In this document: one piece after another, positions 1 to 9,047 of the stretch
Layout: each line of letters begins with the position of its first letter
Position numbering within the stretch: position 1 is the first letter of the stretch
From: Clostridiales bacterium
Lineage (GTDB): Bacteria; Bacillota; Clostridia; Oscillospirales; Acutalibacteraceae
DNA: 64,000 nucleotides
Reading direction: 5' to 3'
Assembly: GCA_019422525.1 (NCBI GenBank)
Contig: JAHZDE010000002.1
Span: 310,001 to 374,000 of the forward strand
Made by a program: the position numbers and the translations under genes
The notes under the pieces: generated by a model
What the model saw: the letters and a program-made list of their open reading frames with translations, nothing else
Told to the model about the DNA's origin: nothing
The model's database searches: none

Positions 1-61
1 GGTGCTGGCGCTGCTGGTTTCCCTGCTGGCGGTGGCCAACATCGGCAAGCTGCCCCTGTAA
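1..61 (+). CDS. V-type ATPase subunit K, C-terminal tail (partial)
   Basis: Only the last 19 codons of a gene entering from the left edge are present, in frame from base 2 to the TAA at 59-61. The tail is hydrophobic (VLALLVSLLAVANIGKLPL). This fits the final transmembrane helix of the proteolipid rotor subunit K, which usually precedes subunit E in clostridial V-type ATPase operons. Assignment rests on position and hydrophobicity only. Confidence 0.6.
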   Translation, partial: VLALLVSLLAVANIGKLPL

Positions 62-104
62 TGGATAAAGCAGTGATTTTAAATTCAGCAAGGAGGTGCT
101 GTCT

Positions 105-701
105 GTGACAGGCCTTGATACCATATTGGATTCCATACGCAAAGACGGGCAGGAATCCGCCGATGCCATTCTGGCAAAAGCCAGACAGGAGGCTGACGAA
201 ATTTCTGCACAGGCACTGGCGGATGCACAGCTTCACCGGGAAGAAATCCTGCGGGAAACACCCCAGCAGGCCCAGGACGCTGCCGACCGGGTGCTGTCTT
301 CGGCACACCGGGAGCAGCGGCGGATTTTGCTCACCGCCCGGCAGGCCTTAATTCAGGAAACCCTGGAAGCGGCGGAAAAATCCCTGTTCGAGTTGCCCGA
401 CGAGGAGTATTTTACCGTATTGTTGGGCCTTGCGGCAAAGTGGGCTCTGCCCCAAAAGGGAGAGCTGGTACTGGGAAGCCGGGATTTTGCCCGGATGCCC
501 ACAGACTTTGCAAAAAAATTGCAGACGGTCCTGCCTAAAGGCGCAGAACTGACCGTTGCGGATAAACCCAATCCCGCTATCGACGGCGGCTTCCTGCTGC
601 TGTATGGCGGCATTGAGGAAAACTGTACCTTCCGTGCCCTGTTTGATGACAAGCGGGAGAAATTGCAGGACTTAACCAATCAAATTCTCTTCGCCGACTG
701 A
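105..701 (+). CDS. ntpE: V-type ATP synthase subunit E
   Basis: This is the peripheral-stalk subunit E (198 aa), which with subunit G links the catalytic head to the membrane sector. The first half is Ala/Glu/Gln-rich and predicted to be a long helix; the second half is a mixed globular domain, as in the family. The reading frame opens at a GTG at 96, but that codon overlaps the AGGAGG ribosome site at 91-96. The GTG at 105, eight bases downstream of the site, is the better start. It follows subunit K and precedes C, the standard order. Family identification is mainly from length, composition and operon position. Confidence 0.88.
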   Translation: MTGLDTILDSIRKDGQESADAILAKARQEADEISAQALADAQLHREEILRETPQQAQDAADRVLSSAHREQRRILLTARQALIQETLEAAEKSLFELPDEEYFTVLLGLAAKWALPQKGELVLGSRDFARMPTDFAKKLQTVLPKGAELTVADKPNPAIDGGFLLLYGGIEENCTFRALFDDKREKLQDLTNQILFAD

Positions 702-729
702 CGGCGTAATGAAAGAAAGGAGGAAAGCC

Positions 730-1689
730 ATGCCGGAGTTATACCCTTACGCCGCAGCGCGGATTCATGCCCGGGAGCTTTCCCTTCTCAGCCGTCAGAA
801 TCTGGACCAGCTTTTGGCGGCGAAAACCTATGACGAATGTTTACACAGCCTTCACGGCATGGGCTGGGACGAAGGCGATACTGCCGAGGAAATTCTGGCG
901 GCGGAAACGGAAAAGACCTGGCGGCTCATGGGAGAGCTTCTCCCGGAGCTGGAGGCATTTCAGATTTTCCGCCTGCCGGTGGATTTCAACAATGCAAAAG
1001 CGGCTGTAAAATCGGTAGTCACTAACGTAAAAGCCCAGTATGTGTTTCTGTCCGGCGGCTCCATCCAGCCGGAAAGCATGGTAAAGGCCCTCAAGGACAA
1101 TGATTTTTCCCAGATACCGGAATGGATGAAAAAGCCCTTGCAGGAAGCCCAGCAGCTTTTGCTGAAAACCCGGGACGGGCAGCTGTGCGATGTGCTGCTG
1201 GACAAAGCGGCGCTGAATGCCATTTTGCAGGCCGGAAAGAGTTCTGACTGTGTCTTGCTCCGGGAATATGCAGAGCTGTTTGTGGCGGCGGCGGACTTGA
1301 AGATTGTCCAGCGGGCGATTCTCACTGGACGCCCGGCCTCTTTTCTGAAAGAAGCGCTGGCAAAGTGCGATACTCTGAATCTTCCCCGACTGGAAGCAGC
1401 CGCACTGGAGAGCATGGACGGGCTGGAAAGCTATCTTTCCCTCACCGATTATGCTGATGCCATTCCCGCCCTGAAAGCTGGGGCTTCCGCCTTTGATAAA
1501 TGGCGGGATGACCGGATTATGGCGCTGATTCAGGGAGAAAAGGCTAACCCCTTCACCTTGGGGCCGGTGGCGGCGTATTTTCTCGCCCGGCAAAATGAAA
1601 TCGCCATGGTGCGCATTATTCTCTCGGCCAAGCGAAACGGGCTGGACGAAGAGGATGTGCAGGAAAGGCTGCGGGTGATGTATGTATAA
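730..1689 (+). CDS. ntpC: V-type ATP synthase subunit C
   Basis: Subunit C (319 aa; family V-ATPase AC39/C) is the central-stalk socket that couples the rotor shaft to the proteolipid ring. The protein is almost all helical, with the typical opening YPYAAARIHARELSLLS and a conserved C-terminal region containing GPVAAYFLARQNEI. The ATG at 730 was chosen because AAAGGAGGAAAG lies just upstream; the in-frame ATG at 709 would precede that site. The last eight bases overlap the start of subunit F, which suggests translational coupling. Confidence 0.92.
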   Translation: MPELYPYAAARIHARELSLLSRQNLDQLLAAKTYDECLHSLHGMGWDEGDTAEEILAAETEKTWRLMGELLPELEAFQIFRLPVDFNNAKAAVKSVVTNVKAQYVFLSGGSIQPESMVKALKDNDFSQIPEWMKKPLQEAQQLLLKTRDGQLCDVLLDKAALNAILQAGKSSDCVLLREYAELFVAAADLKIVQRAILTGRPASFLKEALAKCDTLNLPRLEAAALESMDGLESYLSLTDYADAIPALKAGASAFDKWRDDRIMALIQGEKANPFTLGPVAAYFLARQNEIAMVRIILSAKRNGLDEEDVQERLRVMYV

Positions 1690-1990
1690 GGTAGCAGTTT
1701 TAGGCGACCGGGACAGCATTTACGGATTTGCTGCTCTGGGCCTTGAGATTTACCCGGTGGAGGACCCGGTGGACGGCGCTCATACCCTTCGCCGATTGGT
1801 GGAAGGGGAGTACGCAGTGGTGTATATCACAGAAGCTCTTGCCGGACAGATAGAAGAAGAGCTGGACAAGTGGCGCAGTCGCCCCCTTCCGGCCATTATC
1901 CCCATTCCCGGGGTTTCGGGGAACACGGGTCTTGGAATGCGGATGGTAAAGAAATCTGTAGAGCAGGCAGTGGGCTCCGATATTATTTAA
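1682..1990 (+). CDS. ntpF: V-type ATP synthase subunit F
   Basis: Subunit F (102 aa) is the small Rossmann-like subunit of the central stalk, bound to subunit D. It has the family opening YKVAVLGDRDSIYGFAALGL, the GD-x-DS pattern typical of archaeal/bacterial V-type F, and the later segment PAIIPIPGVSG. It starts inside the end of the subunit C gene, so it is probably translated by coupling. A gap of 58 bases, containing a good ribosome site, separates it from subunit A. Confidence 0.93.
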   Translation: MYKVAVLGDRDSIYGFAALGLEIYPVEDPVDGAHTLRRLVEGEYAVVYITEALAGQIEEELDKWRSRPLPAIIPIPGVSGNTGLGMRMVKKSVEQAVGSDII

Positions 1991-2048
1991 CAGATTCAAT
2001 GCGGTTTTGTGTCCCTCCGGGCATAAAACCCGGAAAGGATAGAGGACT

Positions 2049-3818
2049 ATGAGCAAAGGTGTTATCCGAAAGGTCGCCGGGCCTTTGGTCATCGCCGAAG
2101 GAATGCGCGACGCCAATATGTTTGATGTGGTGCGCGTCAGCGAGCAGCGACTGATCGGCGAAATCATCGAGATTCACGGGGGCGATGCCTCCATTCAGGT
2201 ATATGAGGAAACCTCCGGCCTTGGCCCCGGAGAACCGGTGGAGTCTACCGGCGAACCCTTGAGCGTGGAGCTTGGCCCCGGCCTCATCAGTAGCATTTAT
2301 GACGGTATCCAGCGTCCCTTGGATGCCATTATGGCCGTTTCCGGCAATAGCCTGCAGCGGGGCGTGGAAGTGCCCTCCTTGAAGCGGGAGGCTGTGTGGC
2401 ACTTTACCCCAACCGCAAAATCCGGTGATTCCGTCACTGGCGGCGATGTGCTGGGCACCGTGCAGGAAACCGAAGTGGTGCTCCACAAAATCATGGTGCC
2501 TCCCGGAATCGTGGGCAAGGTGAAGTCCATCACCGAGGGCGACTATCACGTTACTGATACAGTGGCGGTGGTAGAGGACGAAAATGGCGCAGAAATTTCC
2601 GTCACACTGATGCAGAAATGGCCCGTGCGCCGTGGCCGTCCCTATCAGAAAAAGCTTTCCCCCGACCGTCCGTTGATTACCGGACAGCGGGTCATTGATA
2701 CCCTCTTCCCCATTGCCAAGGGCGGTGTGGCGGCAGTGCCCGGCCCCTTTGGCAGCGGCAAAACCGTGGTGCAGCATCAGCTGGCAAAATGGGCAGATGC
2801 GGACATCGTGGTGTATATCGGCTGCGGCGAGCGGGGCAACGAAATGACCGACGTTTTGAACGAGTTCCCCGAGCTGGTAGACCCCAAAACCGGCTATTCT
2901 CTAATGAAGCGCACCGTGCTGATCGCCAACACCTCCGATATGCCCGTGGCGGCTCGTGAAGCTTCCATTTATACCGGTATCACCATTGCGGAATACTTCC
3001 GGGATATGGGTTATTCCGTGGCGTTGATGGCCGACTCCACCTCCCGTTGGGCCGAGGCTCTCCGCGAGATGTCCGGCCGATTGGAAGAAATGCCCGGTGA
3101 AGAGGGCTACCCCGCCTATCTGGGCAGCCGTCTGGCACAGTTCTACGAAAGAGCCGGCCGAGTCACCGCTTTGGGCCGCGAGGGCAGAGAGGGCGCGCTG
3201 TCGGTCATCGGCGCGGTTTCCCCTCCCGGCGGCGATATTTCCGAGCCGGTTTCCCAGGCTACCCTGCGTATCGTGAAGGTATTCTGGAGTTTGGATTCCG
3301 CACTGGCTTATAAGCGCCATTTCCCGGCTGTGAACTGGCTTACCAGTTACTCCCTGTATGTGGACACCATGGCGGACTGGTTCAACCAGACTGCCGGCGG
3401 CGACTGGATGGAGCTTCGTTCCCGTCTGATGCGGTTGTTGCAGGAAGAAGCCGAACTGGAAGAAATCGTGAAGCTGGTGGGTATGGATGCCCTGTCCGCT
3501 CCTGACCGGTTAAAGCTGGAAGCGGCCCGCTCTATTCGTGAGGACTTCCTCCATCAGGACGCCTTCCACGAGGTAGACACCTACACGCCTTTGATGAAAC
3601 AGCGGCTCATGATGCTGCTGGTGCTGGGCTTTTATGACCGGTGCGTCAAGGCGCTGGAACAGGGGACTTCGGTGGAGGAACTGGTAAAGCTCCCCATTCG
3701 GGAGCGTATCGGGCGCTTTAAATATGTCCGCGATGAGGCGATAGAGGACGAGTTTGAAGGAATCGTCACAGAAATTGATGCGGAGATTGCCGCCGCCCAG
3801 CAAAAGGAGGAATTCTGA
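2049..3818 (+). CDS. ntpA: V-type ATP synthase catalytic subunit A
   Basis: This is the catalytic nucleotide-binding subunit (589 aa, normal length) of the V1 head, hydrolysing or making ATP in the cytoplasm. A beta-barrel N-terminal domain is followed by the non-homologous insertion (about residues 110-200) that distinguishes V-type A from F-type beta. The Walker A motif GPFGSGKT is at residues 232-239. GERGNEM, the Walker B region (YSVALMADSTSRWAEALREM) and SPPGGD are present. The stop codon overlaps the start of subunit B (TGATG). In anaerobic clostridia such enzymes often pump Na+ or H+ at the expense of ATP; the ion cannot be told without the whole K subunit. Confidence 0.97.
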   Translation: MSKGVIRKVAGPLVIAEGMRDANMFDVVRVSEQRLIGEIIEIHGGDASIQVYEETSGLGPGEPVESTGEPLSVELGPGLISSIYDGIQRPLDAIMAVSGNSLQRGVEVPSLKREAVWHFTPTAKSGDSVTGGDVLGTVQETEVVLHKIMVPPGIVGKVKSITEGDYHVTDTVAVVEDENGAEISVTLMQKWPVRRGRPYQKKLSPDRPLITGQRVIDTLFPIAKGGVAAVPGPFGSGKTVVQHQLAKWADADIVVYIGCGERGNEMTDVLNEFPELVDPKTGYSLMKRTVLIANTSDMPVAAREASIYTGITIAEYFRDMGYSVALMADSTSRWAEALREMSGRLEEMPGEEGYPAYLGSRLAQFYERAGRVTALGREGREGALSVIGAVSPPGGDISEPVSQATLRIVKVFWSLDSALAYKRHFPAVNWLTSYSLYVDTMADWFNQTAGGDWMELRSRLMRLLQEEAELEEIVKLVGMDALSAPDRLKLEAARSIREDFLHQDAFHEVDTYTPLMKQRLMMLLVLGFYDRCVKALEQGTSVEELVKLPIRERIGRFKYVRDEAIEDEFEGIVTEIDAEIAAAQQKEEF

Positions 3819-5197
3819 TGCCAAAGGAATATCGCACCATACAGGAAGTGGCCGGCCCTCTGATGCTGGTAAAGGGCGTAGAGAACGTCACCTATAATGA
3901 ACTGGGAGAGATCGAGCTGCAAAACGGCGAGCGCCGCCGGTGCAAGGTGCTGGAAATCGATGGCGGCAACGCATTGGTGCAGCTGTTTGAAAGCTCCACC
4001 GGTATCAACCTGAGCAACAGCCGGGTTCGCTTTTTGGGACGTACTATGGAGCTGGGCGTTTCGGAGGATATGCTGGGCCGAGTGTTCGACGGCCTGGGCC
4101 AGCCCATTGACGGCGGTCCGGAGATTCTGCCGGAACGCCGGGAGGACATCAACGGCCTGCCTATGAACCCCGCCGCTCGGAACTACCCCCAAGAATTCAT
4201 CCAGACCGGTGTTTCGGCCATTGACGGCCTAAACACGTTGGTTCGTGGCCAGAAACTGCCCATCTTCTCGGCAAGCGGTCTGCCCCACGCCAATCTGGCG
4301 GCGCAGATTGCCCGTCAGGCCAAAGTGCGGGGCACCAAAGACCCCTTTGTGGTGGTGTTTGCCGCCATGGGTATTACCTTTGAGGAATCCAACTTCTTTA
4401 TTGAAGATTTTAAGCGCACCGGAGCCATCGACCGCACGGTGTTGTTTATCAACCTGGCCAACGACCCGGCTATTGAGCGTATCGCTACCCCCCGTATGGC
4501 GTTGACCGCCGCCGAGTATCTGGCCTTTGAAAAGAATATGCATGTGCTGGTGATCCTCACCGATATTACCAACTATGCCGACGCCCTGCGCGAAGTTTCC
4601 GCTGCCCGCAAGGAAGTGCCCGGCCGCCGCGGCTATCCCGGTTATATGTACACTGACCTTGCCTCCCTCTATGAGCGGGCCGGACGGCAGAAGGGCAAAA
4701 ACGGCAGTATCACCCTGATTCCCATCCTCACCATGCCCGAGGACGACAAGACCCACCCCATTCCCGACCTGACCGGTTATATCACCGAGGGGCAGATTAT
4801 CCTGAGCCGTGAGCTGTACCGCAAGGGAGTTACACCGCCCATTGACGTGCTGCCCTCTTTGTCCCGTTTGAAGGATAAGGGCATCGGCGAGGGCAAGACC
4901 CGGGCCGACCACGCCAACACCATGAACCAGCTGTTTGCCGCCTATGCAAGAGGCAAGGACGCAAAAGAGCTGATGGTGATTCTGGGCGAAGCGGCGCTGA
5001 CGGACATCGACAAGCTGTACGCCAAGTTTGCCGACGCTTTTGAAAATGAGTATGTCTCTCAGGGTTACAACACCAACCGGGACATTGAGGAAACCTTATC
5101 CATCGGCTGGAAGCTGCTGTCGATCCTACCCAGAAGCGAACTCAAGCGCATCAAGGACGAATTCCTTGACAAGTATTATACCGGCGACACGGTGTAA
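3818..5197 (+). CDS. ntpB: V-type ATP synthase subunit B
   Basis: This is the non-catalytic nucleotide-site subunit (459 aa) alternating with A in the V1 hexamer. Visible family marks are the opening YRTIQEVAGPLMLVKGVENV, the degenerate P-loop region SGLPHANLAAQIARQA in place of a true Walker A, and LTDITNYADALREVSAARKE. The ATG overlaps the TGA of subunit A by one base, so the two hexamer partners are probably translated in step. Confidence 0.97.
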   Translation: MPKEYRTIQEVAGPLMLVKGVENVTYNELGEIELQNGERRRCKVLEIDGGNALVQLFESSTGINLSNSRVRFLGRTMELGVSEDMLGRVFDGLGQPIDGGPEILPERREDINGLPMNPAARNYPQEFIQTGVSAIDGLNTLVRGQKLPIFSASGLPHANLAAQIARQAKVRGTKDPFVVVFAAMGITFEESNFFIEDFKRTGAIDRTVLFINLANDPAIERIATPRMALTAAEYLAFEKNMHVLVILTDITNYADALREVSAARKEVPGRRGYPGYMYTDLASLYERAGRQKGKNGSITLIPILTMPEDDKTHPIPDLTGYITEGQIILSRELYRKGVTPPIDVLPSLSRLKDKGIGEGKTRADHANTMNQLFAAYARGKDAKELMVILGEAALTDIDKLYAKFADAFENEYVSQGYNTNRDIEETLSIGWKLLSILPRSELKRIKDEFLDKYYTGDTV

Positions 5198-5215
5198 GGG
5201 AAGGGGTGACGGCTT

Positions 5216-5872
5216 TTGGCAACGACCCATGTAAACCCCACTCGGATGGAATTGACCCGGCTGAAGAAAAAGCTGGTCACCGCCCTGCGTGGGCACAAAC
5301 TGCTCAAAGATAAGCGAGATGAACTCATGCGGCAGTTCCTTGATCTGGTGCGGGAGAATAAAGCCCTGCGGCAAAAGGTGGAAGCGGCCTTGGAAAGCTC
5401 CAACCGGCGGTTTATGCTGGCCCGGGCGGCGATGCAGGACGAAGCGCTGAACACGGCGCTGTTGGCCCCCAAGCAGGAAGTTTTTCTGGAATGCGGCACC
5501 AAGAACGTTATGAGTGTGGAAATCCCCCAGTTCACCTATAAGACCCGCACGCCCAACCAGGGGGACATTTTCTCCTATGGCTTTGCCTTTACCTCCGGCG
5601 AGCTGGATGAGGCGGTGGAGTCCCTTTCGGGGATTTTGCCCGACCTTCTGCGGCTGGCGGAGACGGAGAAATCCTGCCAGCTGATGGCGGCGGAGATTGA
5701 AAAGACCCGCCGGCGTGTGAATGCGCTGGAGCACGTGATGATTCCGGAACTACAGGAAAACATCAAGTATATCACCATGAAGCTGGACGAAAACGAGCGC
5801 AGCACTCAGATCCGGCTCATGAAGGTAAAAGACATGATGCTCAAGCAGGCCCACGGGTATCCGGATATATAA
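5216..5872 (+). CDS. ntpD: V-type ATP synthase subunit D
   Basis: Subunit D (218 aa) is the coiled-coil rotor shaft inside the A3B3 ring. The ends are long amphipathic helices; the opening THVNPTRMELTRLKKKL and the basic stretch TRRRVNALEHVMIP are typical of the family. The start is a TTG at 5216 preceded by AAGGGGTGA at correct spacing; no ATG fits. It is the last gene of the operon and is followed within 20 bases by a strong terminator. A separate subunit G or I gene is not in view and may lie upstream of the window. Confidence 0.95.
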   Translation: MATTHVNPTRMELTRLKKKLVTALRGHKLLKDKRDELMRQFLDLVRENKALRQKVEAALESSNRRFMLARAAMQDEALNTALLAPKQEVFLECGTKNVMSVEIPQFTYKTRTPNQGDIFSYGFAFTSGELDEAVESLSGILPDLLRLAETEKSCQLMAAEIEKTRRRVNALEHVMIPELQENIKYITMKLDENERSTQIRLMKVKDMMLKQAHGYPDI

Positions 5873-5890
5873 TGAAATTTGGAAATGAAA

Positions 5891-5926
5891 ACAGCGGACA
5901 GTCCCAAGTGGGTTGTCCGCTGTTTT
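5891..5926 (+). terminator. Terminator of the V-type ATPase operon
   Basis: A ten-base perfect stem, ACAGCGGACA (5891-5900) with TGTCCGCTGT (5914-5923), closes a 13-base loop and runs into a short T tract. It lies 18 bases after the subunit D stop codon. Confidence 0.85.
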
Positions 5927-5941
5927 GATAAGGAGATTATA

Positions 5942-6787
5942 ATGAAAAATTTATTTGGCTTTCAATTTCAGGAAGGGCAGGAAGAAGGCGTTCTGGACGG
6001 GATGCCCTTTCAGTCTGCCAAGGTTTCCATACAGCAGGAACAGCTTTTAGATAGGGCTGCTGAAGAATTAGAAGATTTTGAGAAAAAAGCGACGTTGCAT
6101 CCTGTGCTGCAATTTATCATGCAAATTAGTTTCTACATAGGGGGCTTGTGTTTACTGTCTTTTTTGGTGGATATTTGGAAGCTTTCCTTTCAGCAGGCCT
6201 TGAAAGATAAGTGGTTTGTGCTGATTGCGGCCGTTATTTTGGAAGGACTTTCCCTGGTTATTTTTCTAAAACAGCGCAAAAAAAGTCAGGAAGCCATGAA
6301 AACTGCCGAAGAAACCATGATGATGGAGCGCGCGCAGCGTCTCGATTGTACCTCCCGACAGGAATTGGGAATCCCGGAAAATGCCGCCGATATGGATATT
6401 ATCCGGATTGTCTACCAAATCAAAAAAGGTCGGGAAAAAATCCTGGCAAATGAAAACTTGAGTATATATGCTTATTGCCAGGATGGTTCCATTTGCATTG
6501 CCGACAATACTCAAGCTTTCAAAATTCCTCTTTCGTCCATACAAAAAGTGGTATGGGTAAAAAAGCGGCTCCTTCTCCCTGAGTGGAATAAGAAGGAACC
6601 GTATAATTCCAAAACTTATAAGCCTTATCATGTCAGGAAGAATGATGCAGAACAGTATATCATCCGTGGCTATTATTCTCTGCGGATTTCAGAGGCCCGG
6701 GGCGAATTTGAGGTGATGGTGCCGGAATATGACGAAAAGCTTTTGTTTTCCTTGCTTCCTGCCCAGATTCCAAAGGAGGGCTTTTGA
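5942..6787 (+). CDS. Membrane protein of unknown function
   Basis: I do not recognise the family. The product is 281 aa. It has a cytoplasmic N-terminus of about 55 residues, two adjacent transmembrane segments (around residues 60-80 and 90-110) and a C-terminal domain of about 150 residues. The C-terminal domain contains a hydrophobic beta-rich stretch followed by DNTQAFKIPLSSIQKVVWVKKR, reminiscent of PH-like YcxB-type domains, but that is only a guess. The ATG at 5942 follows AAGGAG by five bases; the earlier in-frame ATG at 5885 would put the V-ATPase terminator inside the gene. The stop overlaps the next start (TGATG), so the two membrane proteins probably work together. Confidence 0.75.
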   Translation: MKNLFGFQFQEGQEEGVLDGMPFQSAKVSIQQEQLLDRAAEELEDFEKKATLHPVLQFIMQISFYIGGLCLLSFLVDIWKLSFQQALKDKWFVLIAAVILEGLSLVIFLKQRKKSQEAMKTAEETMMMERAQRLDCTSRQELGIPENAADMDIIRIVYQIKKGREKILANENLSIYAYCQDGSICIADNTQAFKIPLSSIQKVVWVKKRLLLPEWNKKEPYNSKTYKPYHVRKNDAEQYIIRGYYSLRISEARGEFEVMVPEYDEKLLFSLLPAQIPKEGF

Positions 6788-7476
6788 TGCGTCTTACCAT
6801 CCATATCAAAGCTCCAGAAGGGGAAACCCTGTTAGTGTCAATAAATGGACAAACCCAGCGCAGTGATGAAGAGCATCGATGTTTGCAGTTTGATTTGCCT
6901 GCCGGGACATATCCTGTGGAGTTCCGCCAGGAAATAGAAGGCCCTGCTTTCCATATTGTCAAATTACTGTTGTTCCTTATTTTTATGATACCTTGGGGCA
7001 TTTTGAATGTCCTGTTGATGAATGTGGATACAGACTGGTGGAAAAAATGCAGGGTGTTTTGCCTAAAAGTGCAAACGGATATTCATTTGCATGGGGATGA
7101 GGAACTTTCCTTTCATTTTGTAAGTGCCAAATATGAAGAAAATCGCCGGGGCTGGAAAATGCCAAAATATCAGTTGACCCCCACTTTGCCAGTACGGGAG
7201 ACACCTCAACCTAATTCAAATTCGCTTTCTAATGGGTACTTATCTTTTCTTGCCCGCATAGTTTCTGTCTATGCAGTGTTGGCTGTACTCATGGGGGTGC
7301 TGTCGTACTATGGAGTTTCCGGTGGAGTTCTGTGGGGCGGGATTTTGTGCCTTGAGATACTGGCAGGCTGTAGTGCTGTGGTAGTAGTCGTTGCGATTTT
7401 TCACTTTCGAAAGCTGCGAAAATTACAGAAAGACTTTTCCACGCAAATGCAAAACATGGTGGAAAATCGGACATAA
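6787..7476 (+). CDS. Membrane protein of unknown function, coupled to the upstream gene
   Basis: I do not recognise the family (229 aa). The first 50 residues form a beta-rich domain (HIKAPEGETLLVSINGQ). A hydrophobic segment follows at about residues 58-80, then a cytoplasmic or extracellular stretch, then two closely spaced transmembrane segments near residues 152-205, and a basic C-terminus. The ATG overlaps the TGA of the preceding gene, which points to translational coupling and a possible two-component membrane complex. No transport or enzymatic motif was seen. Confidence 0.72.
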   Translation: MRLTIHIKAPEGETLLVSINGQTQRSDEEHRCLQFDLPAGTYPVEFRQEIEGPAFHIVKLLLFLIFMIPWGILNVLLMNVDTDWWKKCRVFCLKVQTDIHLHGDEELSFHFVSAKYEENRRGWKMPKYQLTPTLPVRETPQPNSNSLSNGYLSFLARIVSVYAVLAVLMGVLSYYGVSGGVLWGGILCLEILAGCSAVVVVVAIFHFRKLRKLQKDFSTQMQNMVENRT

Positions 7477-7481
7477 AAGAA

Positions 7482-7515
7482 GCAGCGTCTGACAAACAGT
7501 CAGGCGCTGTTTTGC
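7482..7515 (+). terminator. Terminator of the two-gene membrane protein unit
   Basis: The stem AGCGTCTGAC (7484-7493) pairs with GTCAGGCGCT (7499-7508) with one G-T pair, and is followed by T-rich sequence. Confidence 0.8.
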
Positions 7516-7555
7516 ATTTTTTTCAGGCAAAACTTGCAAAAACCGCCATTACCGA

Positions 7556-7584
7556 TTGACACAATCCGACAGGCGGGATACAAT
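7556..7584 (+). promoter_or_regulatory. Consensus sigma-A promoter of the DUF815 gene
   Basis: A perfect TTGACA (7556-7561) and TACAAT (7579-7584) are separated by exactly 17 bases. This explains why the long open frame appears to begin at a TTG at 7556: that TTG is the -35 box, so the protein must start further down. Confidence 0.9.
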
Positions 7585-7639
7585 AAAACAGACCGAAACC
7601 CCGGTTTTGGCGATTTCAGCAAAAGGAGCTCGACCAGTT

Positions 7640-8911
7640 ATGATTCGTTCCATACAGGAAGCTGCTATGCAGATGGCTTCCCTTTCTATTTACAAAGGAA
7701 TTCTTGACCGTACTGTCCCCCGCGCATTTTATCGCCTGTTAAAAGCAGGATGTAAATGTGCTGCTTCCCACAAGGAGAAGCATAAGAGAACCTTTTTGGA
7801 AGCTTGGGGAGACTTTTTTGCAGTGCTTTGTCAGCGGGGATTCAGCGAGAGCTTTGCCAGATGTTTGACGCAGACAGCTTTGTTCGACCAGAATGCGTTT
7901 TCCATGGCAGCAGCTGGCTGTGAAGAGAGTATTCCCGATGCTATGAAGCAGGCAGTGAAACGGGATATAACGGTGATTTCTCAGTTAGCAAAGATTTCTC
8001 CCGAGTTTGTCCTGGAGCAGTGTGGAATGAGTGATTGCGGACTATCACTTCCTTTTTGGAAAATTGGCGAGCCGGTTGAACTGTTTCAAGGGGAAGAGGA
8101 TAATTGCCTGCACAACTTGTGGGAATATTACCGCTGCAACGGCTGCGGCATGTATGCCCGGTATCGTGCGTTTATTTGGCGAGATAAGAAGATTCTGCCG
8201 GTAGCCCATCCGGACCCGCAGCGGCTGTGTGAGCTTAAGGGTTATGAAGTCCCCAGAAGCATGGCTATTGAAAATACAGTTGCCTTTTTGCGGGGACTTC
8301 CGGCGAACAATTGCCTGCTCTATGGCGACCGCGGTACCGGAAAATCTTCTACAGTGAAGGCTTTGCTCAATGAATATTATACCCAGGGTCTGCGGGTAAT
8401 TGAAATGCCCAAGGAATACCTGATGGATTTCCCCTATCTGGTAGACCAGATTGCCGGAATCCCCATGAAATTCATTATTTTTATCGATGACCTTTCCTTC
8501 TCTCAGCAGGATGGTACCTATGCAGCTCTTAAATCGGTTTTACAGGGTGGATTGGCAGCAAAACCGGCCAATGCCCTCATTTATGCCACTTCCAACCGTC
8601 GCCACCTGCTCCGGGAGAATTTCTCCGACCGCAATGGAGATGACCTTCACCGGAATGATACCATTCAGGAATGTCTCTCTTTGGCAGACCGCTTTGGTTT
8701 GGCCATTAACTTTACGTTGCCCGATAAGGCGAAATTTTTGGAAATTGTCCAGCAGTTGGCATTCCAAAAGGGAATTGAGGGGTATCTGCCCCAATTGGAA
8801 AAAGGCGCGGAACAGTGGGCCATGGTACACGGTGGCCGCTCTCCTCGTGTTGCACAGCAATATATTGCCTTTGCAGAGTCGGCATTGCGTCAGGGAAAGC
8901 CGTTAGAATAA
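7640..8911 (+). CDS. DUF815 family AAA+ ATPase
   Basis: An ATP-binding protein of the DUF815 family (423 aa). The N-terminal 200 residues are helical and contain a small Cys pattern (CNGCGMYARYRAF). The AAA+ domain follows, with Walker A GDRGTGKSST (about residue 231) and Walker B IIFIDDLSF. The C-terminal part has SNRRHLLRE, an arginine-finger-like region, and GGRSPRVAQQYIAF, typical of the family. The ATG at 7640 follows AAAAGGAG; earlier in-frame starts lie in the promoter. Function of DUF815 proteins is not established. It is transcribed alone from its own strong promoter. Confidence 0.88.
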   Translation: MIRSIQEAAMQMASLSIYKGILDRTVPRAFYRLLKAGCKCAASHKEKHKRTFLEAWGDFFAVLCQRGFSESFARCLTQTALFDQNAFSMAAAGCEESIPDAMKQAVKRDITVISQLAKISPEFVLEQCGMSDCGLSLPFWKIGEPVELFQGEEDNCLHNLWEYYRCNGCGMYARYRAFIWRDKKILPVAHPDPQRLCELKGYEVPRSMAIENTVAFLRGLPANNCLLYGDRGTGKSSTVKALLNEYYTQGLRVIEMPKEYLMDFPYLVDQIAGIPMKFIIFIDDLSFSQQDGTYAALKSVLQGGLAAKPANALIYATSNRRHLLRENFSDRNGDDLHRNDTIQECLSLADRFGLAINFTLPDKAKFLEIVQQLAFQKGIEGYLPQLEKGAEQWAMVHGGRSPRVAQQYIAFAESALRQGKPLE

Positions 8912-9047
8912 CAAATTTTGCGGTTTTTCTGCGAAATTCACGGTTCGTTTATGGGTTTTCGGGAGATTTTATGATACACTATAGAAGTATCCTTTGAAAC
9001 AGAAAGTCAAACAGGTGATGAATACCAAACCAGAAAGGGGAATTATT

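Noticed and set aside
7556..7639. N-terminal extension of the DUF815 protein from TTG 7556
   Set aside because: The TTG is the -35 hexamer of a 17-bp-spaced consensus promoter, so it cannot be in the transcript.
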